Source: Christensenella sp. UBA1242
GTDB taxonomy: Bacteria > Bacillota > Clostridia > Christensenellales > UBA1242
Direction: 5' to 3'
Length of the DNA: 6,312 bases
Assembly: GCA_002308915.1 (NCBI GenBank)
Contig: DBWI01000035.1
Location: forward strand, 31,160-37,471
Of this stretch, positions 1 to 5,469 are shown piece after piece. A program made the translations under genes and the position numbers. The notes beneath the pieces were generated by a model, which saw only the letters and a list, made by a program, of their open reading frames with translations, did no database searches and was not told the origin of the DNA. The stretch's first letter is position 1. Every line of letters starts with the position of its first letter.

Positions 1-188
1 TTCATCTCTCTTTTTTGTTTTTATGTAAGCTAGAAATATTTGTTCGCAGACAAACCCACCGAGCCTTGTCCTTGGCTCTCTTTTTTGTTTTTATGTAAGC
101 TAGAAATATTTGTTCGCAGACAAACCCACCGAGCCTCGTTCTTCATCTCTCTTTTTTGTTTTTATGTTTTATCCTTGGCTCTCTTTTT
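1..188. repeat. T-rich tandem repeat, 70-bp period, cut by the left edge
   Basis: Positions 6-66 and 76-136 are identical over 61 bp, an exact 70-bp period. A third, truncated unit follows: positions 142-167 repeat 1-26, and 172-188 repeat 69-85. Each unit joins a pyrimidine-rich block (TCTC, a T6 run, G, T5, ATG) to a 41-bp body that ends in CCCACCGAGCCT. The linker between units comes in two versions, one containing CCTTGGCTC and one containing CTTCATCTC. Because the window starts inside a unit, the array probably extends to the left. The 70-bp period is not a multiple of three, so a repeated peptide is unlikely. Between 189 and the promoter at 250 I see only AT-rich sequence with no gene. 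What the repeat does is unknown; terminator-like hairpins are one visible property. Confidence 0.9.
61..86 (+). terminator. terminator-like hairpin inside the repeat
   Basis: GAGCC (61-65) can pair with GGCTC (74-78) across an 8-nt loop, and the stem is followed by TC and six T. This has the shape of a short intrinsic terminator on the plus strand. In the next unit the downstream arm has changed to CATCTC, so the stem is mostly lost while the T run stays. It could end transcription arriving from beyond the left edge. The stem is only 5 bp, so the call is tentative. Confidence 0.4.
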
Positions 189-249
189 GCGGTATGATTA
201 TTTACTCAATAATTATTAGAAAAAACTCGTTTTTATTAAAAATTGCATA

Positions 250-281
250 TTGACATTAAGATATATATTTGTTAATATAAT
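250..281 (+). promoter_or_regulatory. promoter of the 297-2095 unit
   Basis: A perfect -35 box TTGACA lies at 250-255. The -10 is ambiguous: TAATAT at 273-278 gives the ideal 17-nt spacer but matches consensus at 4 of 6 bases, whereas a perfect TATAAT at 276-281 gives a 20-nt spacer. Either choice puts the transcript start only about 9-13 nt before the ATG at 297. The SD AGAGGTGG (285-292) would then sit at or near the mRNA 5' end. Confidence 0.6.
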
Positions 282-296
282 AACAGAGGTGGAAAA

Positions 297-908
297 ATGT
301 ATTTTGATAAAAATAGATTAGTTGTTTTTAGAGATGATGATTGGTTTTTAACAATCGCTTATCCAAACAGGGATAACACAAAGTTTTATTTTATTGAAAG
401 TGGCAAGATTATTGCTGATCCAACCAAAATTGGTTTAACACATTATGGCAGATTCGAAGACAAGCCAATTGTTTTGGTTCGCAATGCACACAGAAAAAGC
501 GAAGTTAAAACTTTCCAATCTGTAAGATACTTAACAGAAGCAGATGTTATCAGTCTTCAACAAAAGGTTAACAGAAAACATTATGAACCAGTAGGGGATT
601 ATGCTTTAGACAAACTTGTTGTTGCGGTTGACAAAAACGATGCAACACAAACCAGATATGTTTGCATGCCAGACGAAGAAGGCAAATTGTATGTGATTTC
701 AAAGAACAAAATGGTTGATGCAGATGCAATGGAATTGGTTGGCGAGTTTGAACCAATTTATGCAAATATTGCAATGGCACACAATGTTAGACAAGTTTGC
801 TACATTGGTCTATTAACAGAAAGAGATGTTAACAGTTTGGAAGACAAACTTAACAATGAAAAAATTGCATACAGCATAAATGATCATGACAAGGATATAA
901 GTTTCTAA
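297..908 (+). CDS. unrecognised protein with two diverged copies of one domain
   Basis: I do not recognise this 203-residue family. It has no signal peptide, no membrane segment and no cysteine cluster, so it is probably cytosolic. The visible structure is an internal duplication. Residues ~6-92 and ~105-187 each start with a strand (RLVV at 7-10, KLVV at 106-109), pass a second hydrophobic strand (KFYFIESGKII at 29-39, KLYVISKNKMV at 130-140), and end in a helix that is clearly the same motif (LTEADVISLQQKVN at 79-92, LTERDVNSLEDKLN at 173-186). The ATG at 297 is preceded by GAGG (286-289) at 7 nt, which supports this start. It lies 17 nt upstream of the diaminopropionate ammonia-lyase gene with no terminator or promoter visible between them, so the two are probably one transcript. 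A regulatory or accessory role to that enzyme is conceivable, but nothing in the sequence demonstrates it. Confidence 0.85.
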   Translation: MYFDKNRLVVFRDDDWFLTIAYPNRDNTKFYFIESGKIIADPTKIGLTHYGRFEDKPIVLVRNAHRKSEVKTFQSVRYLTEADVISLQQKVNRKHYEPVGDYALDKLVVAVDKNDATQTRYVCMPDEEGKLYVISKNKMVDADAMELVGEFEPIYANIAMAHNVRQVCYIGLLTERDVNSLEDKLNNEKIAYSINDHDKDISF

Positions 909-925
909 AAATTAAAAGGCGATAA

Positions 926-2095
926 ATGAAAGTTTTATATAACAACAAAAACAAAGAACAAAAAGTTGATATAAAAAATTTTTCTTTACAAAAAGCACAA
1001 GAAGTTTGTGAATTTCACAAAAGTTTTCCAAATTACAATCAAACAGATTTGGTTGAACTAAAAAATTTAGCAATCAAGAATGGTGTAAAAGACATTTATG
1101 TAAAAGATGAGAGTACTCGTTTTGGTCTAAATTCTTTCAAAGTTCTTGGTGGAAGCTATGCAATAGCAAAAGAGTTGCAGAAGATTCTAGGAATAGAATC
1201 TTCTGTTTTGTCGTATGGGGAAATTACTTCAAAAAAATATCACGACATTGTAAAGAAAATGACATTCGTTAGTGCAACGGACGGAAACCATGGCAGAGGA
1301 GTTGCAGCAATGGCACAAGAACTTGGTGCAAATGCAATAATCTATATGCCAAAAGGTAGCGCAAAGGAAAGATATGACAACATTGTCAAAACAGGAGCCA
1401 AATGCATCATAACAGATTGCAACTATGATGACTCAGTTCGTATTGCTACCCAAATTGCACAAGAAAATAATTGGATATATGTTCAAGACACTGCTTTTGG
1501 TGATTATCAAGATATTCCACTTCATATAATGCAAGGATATATGACAATGGCTTATGAGGCATACAAAAGTCTTGGCGACACAGTTCCAACACACATATTC
1601 TTGCAGGCTGGTGTTGGGTCAATGGCAGGAGCAGTGACTGCATTTTTTGCAAATGCCTACAAAGACAAAATGCCAAAGATTATCATTGTTGAACCAAACA
1701 ATGCAGGGTGCATATTCAAAACCGCCAAGGCGAATGATGGCAAACTTCACTATGTTAAAGGTGAGTTAAAAACAATTATGGCAGGACTTTCTTGTGGCGA
1801 GCCTTGTTCAATTGCTTTCAAAATTTTGAATGTATATGCTAGTGCCTTTACAAAAGTTGCCGACAGTGTTGCAAAAAATGGAATGAGAACATTGGCTTAT
1901 CCAATTGGTAACGACAAAAAAATTGTATCAGGTGAGAGTGGTGCAGCGGGTATTGGAACTGTTCTCGAAATACTAAAACACGAGCCAGAAGTAAAGAAAA
2001 AACTTGGCATAAATTCAAAAAGTGTCATACTTTGTTTCAGTACCGAAGGCGACACCGACAAACAGTCTTATAACAAAATTGTTAATAAAAAGTAA
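926..2095 (+). CDS. dpaL: diaminopropionate ammonia-lyase (PLP-dependent)
   Basis: Encodes a 389-residue enzyme of the DpaL/YgeX family, which splits 2,3-diaminopropionate into pyruvate and two ammonia; E. coli DpaL acts on both D and L isomers. Family landmarks appear in order: KDESTRFGLNSFKVLGG (60-76) with the PLP lysine K72; SATDGNHGRGVA (116-127) with the catalytic aspartate D119, equivalent to E. coli Asp120; the glycine loop AGVGSMAGAV (228-237); EPNNAGC (256-262); AGLSCGEPC (286-294); GESGAAG (336-342); and STEGDTD (372-378). C262 and C290 match the cysteine pair of the E. coli enzyme. Length is near the ~400-residue norm, with both ends intact. AAAAGG (914-919) lies 6 nt before the ATG. 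It is second gene after the 203-residue unknown and ends directly in a terminator. Probably cytosolic amino-acid catabolism or detoxification. Threonine dehydratase-like relatives are less likely given the TDGNHG, GLxCGEP and STEGDTD signatures. Confidence 0.93.
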   Translation: MKVLYNNKNKEQKVDIKNFSLQKAQEVCEFHKSFPNYNQTDLVELKNLAIKNGVKDIYVKDESTRFGLNSFKVLGGSYAIAKELQKILGIESSVLSYGEITSKKYHDIVKKMTFVSATDGNHGRGVAAMAQELGANAIIYMPKGSAKERYDNIVKTGAKCIITDCNYDDSVRIATQIAQENNWIYVQDTAFGDYQDIPLHIMQGYMTMAYEAYKSLGDTVPTHIFLQAGVGSMAGAVTAFFANAYKDKMPKIIIVEPNNAGCIFKTAKANDGKLHYVKGELKTIMAGLSCGEPCSIAFKILNVYASAFTKVADSVAKNGMRTLAYPIGNDKKIVSGESGAAGIGTVLEILKHEPEVKKKLGINSKSVILCFSTEGDTDKQSYNKIVNKK

Positions 2096-2122
2096 AAAAA
2101 AGAGCAAAAATGCTCTTTTTTT
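2094..2122 (+). terminator. intrinsic terminator after dpaL
   Basis: AGAGCA (2101-2106), loop AAAA, TGCTCT (2111-2116), then six T. An A run just before the stem can pair with the T run to lengthen it. It overlaps the dpaL stop codon and closes the 297-2095 unit. Confidence 0.9.
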
Positions 2123-2143
2123 GTATAATTTTATCATAAAAAC

Positions 2144-2166
2144 AAAAAAACAAGCCAAAGCTTGTT
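2144..2166 (-). terminator. intrinsic terminator of the tRNA unit
   Basis: On the minus strand AACAAGC (2166-2160), loop TTTG, GCTTGTT (2155-2149), then a continuing T run to 2144. The 7-bp perfect stem lies just beyond the tRNA-Arg 3' end at 2171. It faces the dpaL terminator, and about 20 nt separates the two. Confidence 0.88.
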
Positions 2167-2170
2167 ATTT

Positions 2171-2247
2171 TGGTGGGCTTGAAGAGATTCGAACTCCCGA
2201 CCTTTGCCTTAGAAGGGCACTGCTCTATCCAGCTGAGCTACAAACCC
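2171..2247 (-). tRNA. tRNA-Arg(TCT)
   Basis: Minus-strand cloverleaf of 77 nt including an encoded CCA (complement of 2171-2173). The acceptor GGGTTTG pairs with CAAGCCC (one G-T pair). The D arm is GCTC/GAGC, the anticodon loop is CTTCTAA with anticodon TCT (complement of 2211-2213), and the T arm carries TTCGAAT. The outermost anticodon-stem position is a G-A mismatch, with the other four pairs intact. It reads AGA and probably AGG, codons used often in the neighbouring genes. It lies 4 nt downstream of tRNA-Gly and should be processed from the same precursor. Confidence 0.95.
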
Positions 2248-2251
2248 ATAG

Positions 2252-2325
2252 TGGAGCGGGTGAAGGGAATCGGACCCTCGCAACCAGCTTGGAAGGCTGG
2301 GGCTCTACCACTGAGCTACACCCGC
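2252..2325 (-). tRNA. tRNA-Gly(TCC)
   Basis: Minus-strand cloverleaf of 74 nt including an encoded CCA (complement of 2252-2254). The acceptor GCGGGTG pairs with CACCCGC, the D arm is GCTC/GAGC, the anticodon stem is CCAGC/GCTGG with loop CTTCCAA, and the anticodon is TCC (complement of 2291-2293). The T loop is TCCGATT. It reads GGA and GGG. It is the first gene of a two-tRNA unit, about 11 nt from the predicted transcript start. Confidence 0.95.
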
Positions 2326-2342
2326 ATACACAATGCTCTTAA

Positions 2343-2371
2343 ATAATAGCATAACCATATTGCCTTGTCAA
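2343..2371 (-). promoter_or_regulatory. near-consensus promoter of the tRNA unit
   Basis: On the minus strand, TTGACA (complement of 2366-2371) and TATTAT (complement of 2343-2348) are separated by exactly 17 nt. Transcription would start near 2336, about 11 nt before tRNA-Gly. This is the best-matched promoter in the window, as expected for stable RNA genes. It diverges from the promoter of the zinc-ribbon gene. Confidence 0.9.
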
Positions 2372-2400
2372 CAAATTTTTTAAAACATATGGCAAAAATT

Positions 2401-2428
2401 TTGATATAAAATTTTGATGTGTTATTAT
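2401..2428 (+). promoter_or_regulatory. promoter of the RNHCP gene, probably leaderless
   Basis: TTGATA (2401-2406) and TATTAT (2423-2428) are spaced by 16 nt. The expected start, 6-8 nt past the -10, falls at about 2435, which is the ATG itself. There is no purine-rich SD between the -10 and the ATG. An 11-bp direct repeat AAAATTTTGAT (2395-2405 and 2408-2418, 13-bp period) overlaps the -35 box and the spacer. Confidence 0.6.
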
Positions 2429-2434
2429 ATAAAT

Positions 2435-2755
2435 ATGGATAAGATTTTTCAAAAAAATGATGATGAATTTATTTGTGTAAATTGTGGTCAACATGTTTCA
2501 AAACTTGGTTACACATCACGTGACCATTGCACGAAATGTTTATGCAGTTTGCATGTGGATATCAACCCTGGTGACAGAGCAAATGATTGCAAAGGACTTT
2601 TGGTTCCAATTGCTTGTGAGCCATCGGCAAAAAAAGGATATGTAATCACATACAAGTGTGAAAAGTGTGGTAAGCTTCACAACAATAGGTCTGCAGAAGA
2701 TGACAGCAAAAAGACTCTTTTTTCTGTAATGAACGGAACATACAAAAAGAATTAG
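2435..2755 (+). CDS. RNHCP-domain zinc-ribbon protein
   Basis: A 106-residue protein that matches the RNHCP family pattern along its length: CVNC (14-17), a central TSRDHCTKCLCSLHVD (27-42) continuing into NPGDRANDCKG (44-54), then CEKCGKLHNNR (75-85) and a conserved acidic pair DD (89-90). C14/C17, C32/C35 and C75/C78 are likely metal ligands, with C52 an extra conserved-looking cysteine. The name-giving RNHCP motif reads RDHCT here, and two positions differ. The molecular function of the family is not established; a cytosolic zinc-binding role is inferred. In-frame starts at 2414 (TTG) and 2417 (ATG) exist, but they lie upstream of the predicted -10 box and would add residues MMCYYIN outside the domain, so the ATG at 2435 is preferred. 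The gene is followed by the acetyltransferase gene after 50 nt with no terminator, so some co-transcription is likely. Confidence 0.85.
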   Translation: MDKIFQKNDDEFICVNCGQHVSKLGYTSRDHCTKCLCSLHVDINPGDRANDCKGLLVPIACEPSAKKGYVITYKCEKCGKLHNNRSAEDDSKKTLFSVMNGTYKKN

Positions 2756-2758
2756 CTA

Positions 2759-2787
2759 TTGAAAAATATTTTAGTTTGGTATATAAT
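2759..2787 (+). promoter_or_regulatory. promoter of the acetyltransferase gene
   Basis: TTGAAA (2759-2764) and a perfect TATAAT (2782-2787) are separated by 17 nt. The -35 begins 3 nt after the stop codon of the zinc-ribbon gene. The predicted start near 2794 leaves a leader of about 12 nt that begins with the SD AGGGAG (2794-2799), placed 6 nt from the ATG at 2806. Confidence 0.85.
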
Positions 2788-2805
2788 ACTAGTAGGGAGA
2801 TAAAA

Positions 2806-3423
2806 ATGCAAGAGATTGTTATTGATAATGGATATTTGGTTATGAAGGCTTACGCTGCAGAAGACTATAAGGTAAACAGTGAGCAAATTAACAAAGAGTG
2901 TTTGAACATCATTGAAAGTTATGAAAAAGATGATGATGATTTTGATTACGAAGAAGAAGACTATTCTCAGGAAGAAGACTTTGATGAAGAACAACAACTT
3001 GCAATGGATTCTTTTGAAAAAATTACAGAAGACTTTTTTGATGATGAAAGAGATGGCATGATTTACATTCTTTATAATGTTCATGGAGAGCCAGTTAGCT
3101 ATGCAATCTGGAGTCAAAAAGACAGAACAGATAGTTGGCTTTTGGAATTTATTCAAACAAATAAGCGTTGGCGTGGCTGTGGTTTTGGTGGCACACTTTT
3201 GGAACAAAGTGCAACAAATTTGGCAATGTTCAAAGATGCAAAAGAAATTATGTCTGTTATAGTTAATCAAAATGCATCAAGCAGAGCAATGCATGAAACA
3301 TTCTATAAAAAACATAATCTAAAGTGCAGTGTAATAATTGATGCAGGCAGAAGGGAATATTGTGTTCCAACAGCGAACTTGCTTAAGGATTTTCAAAAAG
3401 AACAAGACAAGGGCAAAGAATAA
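2806..3423 (+). CDS. GNAT-family N-acetyltransferase with an acidic insert
   Basis: A 205-residue cytosolic protein with a GNAT core in its second half. The strand MIYILYNVHGEPVSYAIW (85-102) precedes LEFIQTNKRWRGCGFGGTLL (113-132), where R121-x-x-G124-x-G126 is the acetyl-CoA pyrophosphate-binding motif A. IVNQNASSRAMHETFYKKH (152-170) is the motif-B region with the usual Asn, Ala and Tyr/Phe. The substrate cannot be read from sequence. The unusual part is residues 40-62, where 16 of 23 are Asp or Glu, followed by another acidic patch (E75-D83); both lie N-terminal to the core. The ATG at 2806 is chosen over a TTG at 2776 because the latter lies upstream of the -10 box, and AGGGAG sits at ideal spacing before 2806. 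It may share a transcript with the genes on both sides. Confidence 0.88.
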   Translation: MQEIVIDNGYLVMKAYAAEDYKVNSEQINKECLNIIESYEKDDDDFDYEEEDYSQEEDFDEEQQLAMDSFEKITEDFFDDERDGMIYILYNVHGEPVSYAIWSQKDRTDSWLLEFIQTNKRWRGCGFGGTLLEQSATNLAMFKDAKEIMSVIVNQNASSRAMHETFYKKHNLKCSVIIDAGRREYCVPTANLLKDFQKEQDKGKE

Positions 3424-3457
3424 TTATCATATATAATTTTATAAAAAGGAGTGATAA
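3424..3457 (+). promoter_or_regulatory. -10 box and inverted repeat before the surface-protein gene
   Basis: A perfect TATAAT lies at 3432-3437, but no convincing -35 is found 16-18 nt upstream (the sequence there is AAGGGC-like). The arms TTATCA (3424-3429) and TGATAA (3452-3457) are exact complements, 22 nt apart, and enclose the -10 box and most of the SD AAGGAG (3446-3451). A smaller palindrome TATAA-TT-TTATA (3432-3443) nests inside. It may be an operator, an mRNA hairpin on read-through transcripts, or chance in AT-rich DNA. Confidence 0.4.
3446..3451 (+). promoter_or_regulatory. SD site unusually far from the ATG
   Basis: AAGGAG is the strongest SD-like sequence before the surface-protein gene, yet 15 nt separate it from the ATG at 3467, against the usual 5-9. 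The in-frame codon at normal distance (3458-3460, 6 nt after the SD) is GTT, one base from the start codon GTG. An in-frame TAA at 3455-3457 rules out any earlier start. Confidence 0.6.
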
Positions 3458-3466
3458 GTTAAACGA

Positions 3467-5422
3467 ATGCGTAGTTACTATCGTTCAAACTTTAAAAGAC
3501 ACAATGTTGTTGTTTTTGTAAGTGGCATTTGTTTAATGCTCGCTCTTTTTTTGTTGTTATCAATACTTTCAAGCAATGTAGTTTTTGATTCAGATATCAA
3601 TGCTGTTTTTGGTTATTGGAATAGTTACAAAGCATCATCAGTTCAAACAAAAGATGGTATATATCAAATATATACACCAGAAGATTTTGCATATGTTTTT
3701 TGTACCAATCAAACAACTAATGCGGTGCTTTGTAATAACATTGATTTAAGTGCTCACTATTGGCAAGGTATTTCTTTTTCAAATAATGTTACTTTTGATG
3801 GTCAAAATTACTCAATTATCGGTCTAAAACTTACAAAATTTACTACAAACAATAAAACATACGCAGGAATTATTCCATATGTAACAAGTGGTAGCATAAC
3901 TTTTAATAATGTAAATTTGTATGTTGATAGTGGCAGTGATACAATCGATGCCGATAATATTGGTGGTTTTGTTGGCAAAACAGATTCTGGAACTTTGAAC
4001 TTTTCGAGATGTTGTGTTAGGGGAGAATTTAAGCTTCGAACAGATGGCAGTTGCAGTGCTGGTGCATATGTTGGGAGTGCATATTATGCTTCTTTTACTA
4101 GATGTTTTAATTTTGCAAATTTGAGTAAGTATTTTCATGGTTCAACAACATATATTGGTGGTTTTGCTGGAGTAGCCACAAATTACACTTCATTCAATTT
4201 ATGTGCTAATGAGGGTAATATAACGGTACAAAATCAAAATTCGGGAATAACAAGTTTTGCTGCAGGTGGTCTTGTTGGTAAGACCAAAAATCCAAATTTT
4301 AATAATTTACAAAGTTATAATGCAGGGAACATAAATGTTTGTGGTGGAAATATTGGTGGTGTTGCTGGTTTTATTGAAGGTAATGCAACAATTAAGTATG
4401 CTTACAATACGGGTGATTTGCGTTCAGGTAATGGTGTTGCCGGTGGTCTTGTAGGCGATGCATCAGGTGATATTAATTTTTATTATGCATATAATACTGG
4501 CACAATCACAGGATCAAAAAAATATGTAATGCGTAATGTAAAAATTAATTCTACACCATTCAAAGTATTTTTGTATAATGGTTCAAGTTTTCCTTCAACC
4601 ACAACAGATGTTTATCTTTATGCTTCATTAAACAATGCTAGTAATAATGTTGAAATAATTGGCAATCCAGACAAATGGAAAAATATGTCTTATGCAAGCT
4701 CAAATTGTGTTTATTATGCTGGCAATTTTGATACACCAATCATAAAATTTGAATATAAGACATCATCAGGTTCTTCAATATTTGATTTTGTTGCTGGTAT
4801 TAGTGGAAATATTGGCAAAGATATATATTTTGATGAGTATTATGCAAGTCCTAAATACGGTAATAACACAACGGAATGGCGAATATACACATTTAATAGG
4901 ACAATGACACTTGAACCATCAACAAGTCTTGTGACTAATGCAAAAAATTACGAACAATCAAAGTGGGGAGCAACTATAACTTCTGGATTTAGTGGTCTTA
5001 ACCCTTATCTTATTGGAGCAATGATAACAAGTTGGACTGGTGAAAGTAATTATTCAAAAGGGACAATTTCAATTGCTCCACTTGTATGTTATGTTCATAT
5101 GGCAACATACAAATCAGATAGTAATACTGGAATTACATCTGTTAATGCTGTGAACTCCACACTTAATGGTATAAGTTTTAATTCTTACTATACAGGACGA
5201 CTTGGTTATTCACCACAAGGTTATGAGTGGTGGGCAAATTATATCATTCCTTACAAGACTGGTGGTTATTTCAAAAATGTTTCATATAATAATAGTGTGA
5301 ACAAAAATGCAACTGTATCAAATGTTACATATATCAAAAACAAATTTACTAATGATAGTTATTACACAACAAATACTGAAATAAACAATGGTTATCCTAT
5401 ATTCAAGGAAATGTATTGGTAA
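3467..5422 (+). CDS. exported surface protein with GLUG-type beta-helix repeats
   Basis: A 651-residue protein. The first 13 residues are basic (R2, R6, K10, R11), followed by a hydrophobic segment at 14-40, so it is a signal peptide or an uncleaved signal anchor. No lipobox cysteine, LPxTG motif or C-terminal membrane segment is visible, so any surface attachment would be through the N-terminal segment. Residues 62-150 (YQIYTPEDFAYVF, NNIDLS, FDGQNYSIIGL) look like the usual entry strands of such beta-helices. Five GLUG-like turns follow at 165-348. The C-terminal ~300 residues have no repeat I recognise and are rich in Asn, Tyr, Ser and Thr. Ten cysteines lie in the extracytoplasmic part, which is unusual for a Gram-positive surface protein. 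The family is linked to adhesion and surface display, but the ligand is unknown. It follows the acetyltransferase gene after 43 nt with no terminator between. Confidence 0.85.
   Translation: MRSYYRSNFKRHNVVVFVSGICLMLALFLLLSILSSNVVFDSDINAVFGYWNSYKASSVQTKDGIYQIYTPEDFAYVFCTNQTTNAVLCNNIDLSAHYWQGISFSNNVTFDGQNYSIIGLKLTKFTTNNKTYAGIIPYVTSGSITFNNVNLYVDSGSDTIDADNIGGFVGKTDSGTLNFSRCCVRGEFKLRTDGSCSAGAYVGSAYYASFTRCFNFANLSKYFHGSTTYIGGFAGVATNYTSFNLCANEGNITVQNQNSGITSFAAGGLVGKTKNPNFNNLQSYNAGNINVCGGNIGGVAGFIEGNATIKYAYNTGDLRSGNGVAGGLVGDASGDINFYYAYNTGTITGSKKYVMRNVKINSTPFKVFLYNGSSFPSTTTDVYLYASLNNASNNVEIIGNPDKWKNMSYASSNCVYYAGNFDTPIIKFEYKTSSGSSIFDFVAGISGNIGKDIYFDEYYASPKYGNNTTEWRIYTFNRTMTLEPSTSLVTNAKNYEQSKWGATITSGFSGLNPYLIGAMITSWTGESNYSKGTISIAPLVCYVHMATYKSDSNTGITSVNAVNSTLNGISFNSYYTGRLGYSPQGYEWWANYIIPYKTGGYFKNVSYNNSVNKNATVSNVTYIKNKFTNDSYYTTNTEINNGYPIFKEMYW
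3959..4510 (+). other. five GLUG repeats within the surface protein
   Basis: Residues 165-348 alternate a GGxxG turn with a Asn/Gly-rich strand. The turns are IGGFVGKT (165-172), IGGFAGVA (230-237), AGGLVGKT (266-273), IGGVAGFI (296-303) and AGGLVGDA (325-332). The last four are paired with the strands CANEGNIT (246-253), SYNAGNIN (283-290), AYNTGDLR (312-319) and AYNTGTIT (341-348); CFNFANLS (213-220) follows the first. Spacing shortens from about 65 residues between the first two turns to about 29 between later ones. This is the pattern of the GLUG motif found in bacterial surface proteins. Confidence 0.8.
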
Positions 5423-5423
5423 C

Positions 5424-5456
5424 AAAAAAACTCTATCACATTGATAGAGTTTTTTG
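5424..5456. terminator. bidirectional intrinsic terminator
   Basis: ACTCTATCA (5430-5438), loop CAT, TGATAGAGT (5442-5450) forms a 9-bp perfect stem with an A run on the left and a T run on the right. It therefore works as a terminator for the plus-strand surface-protein gene (stop at 5420-5422) and, read on the minus strand, for the gene ending at 5470. Confidence 0.92.
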
Positions 5457-5469
5457 TTTGTGTAAATTA

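Noticed and set aside
1..188. CRISPR array at the left edge
   Set aside because: The repeated part is 61 bp with only about 9 variable bases per unit, so there are no spacer-sized unique segments; this is a tandem repeat.
211..236. AAAAAC/GTTTTT hairpin upstream of the first gene as a terminator
   Set aside because: The 6-bp stem is almost all A-T with a 2-nt loop, too weak and too tight to fold, and it lacks a GC core.
2171..2325. tRNA genes as the attachment site of an integrated element
   Set aside because: No integrase gene and no direct repeat of a tRNA 3' end is visible in the window; both tRNAs are complete with promoter and terminator.
2022..2342. Plus-strand 106-codon open frame ending in a segment with EEIRTPDLCLRRALLYPAELQ and GNRTLATSLEGWG
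   Set aside because: It is the antisense translation of the two tRNA genes, a well-known artefact; it also starts inside dpaL and crosses two terminators.
2752..3270. Minus-strand 172-codon open frame opposite the acetyltransferase gene
   Set aside because: It lies wholly against a gene with clear GNAT motifs and its own promoter and SD; its product is low-complexity Ile/Phe-rich sequence expected from the complement of acidic, AT-rich codons.
2435..3423. Zinc-ribbon plus acetyltransferase pair as a toxin-antitoxin system
   Set aside because: The 106-residue protein matches RNHCP rather than a DNA-binding antitoxin, and the acetyltransferase has its own promoter and an acidic insert unlike the compact GNAT toxins.
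3824..4138. Minus-strand open frame opposite the surface-protein gene
   Set aside because: Shadow frame with Ile/Cys/Thr-rich composition, no SD and no family resemblance; the plus strand carries clear GLUG repeats here.
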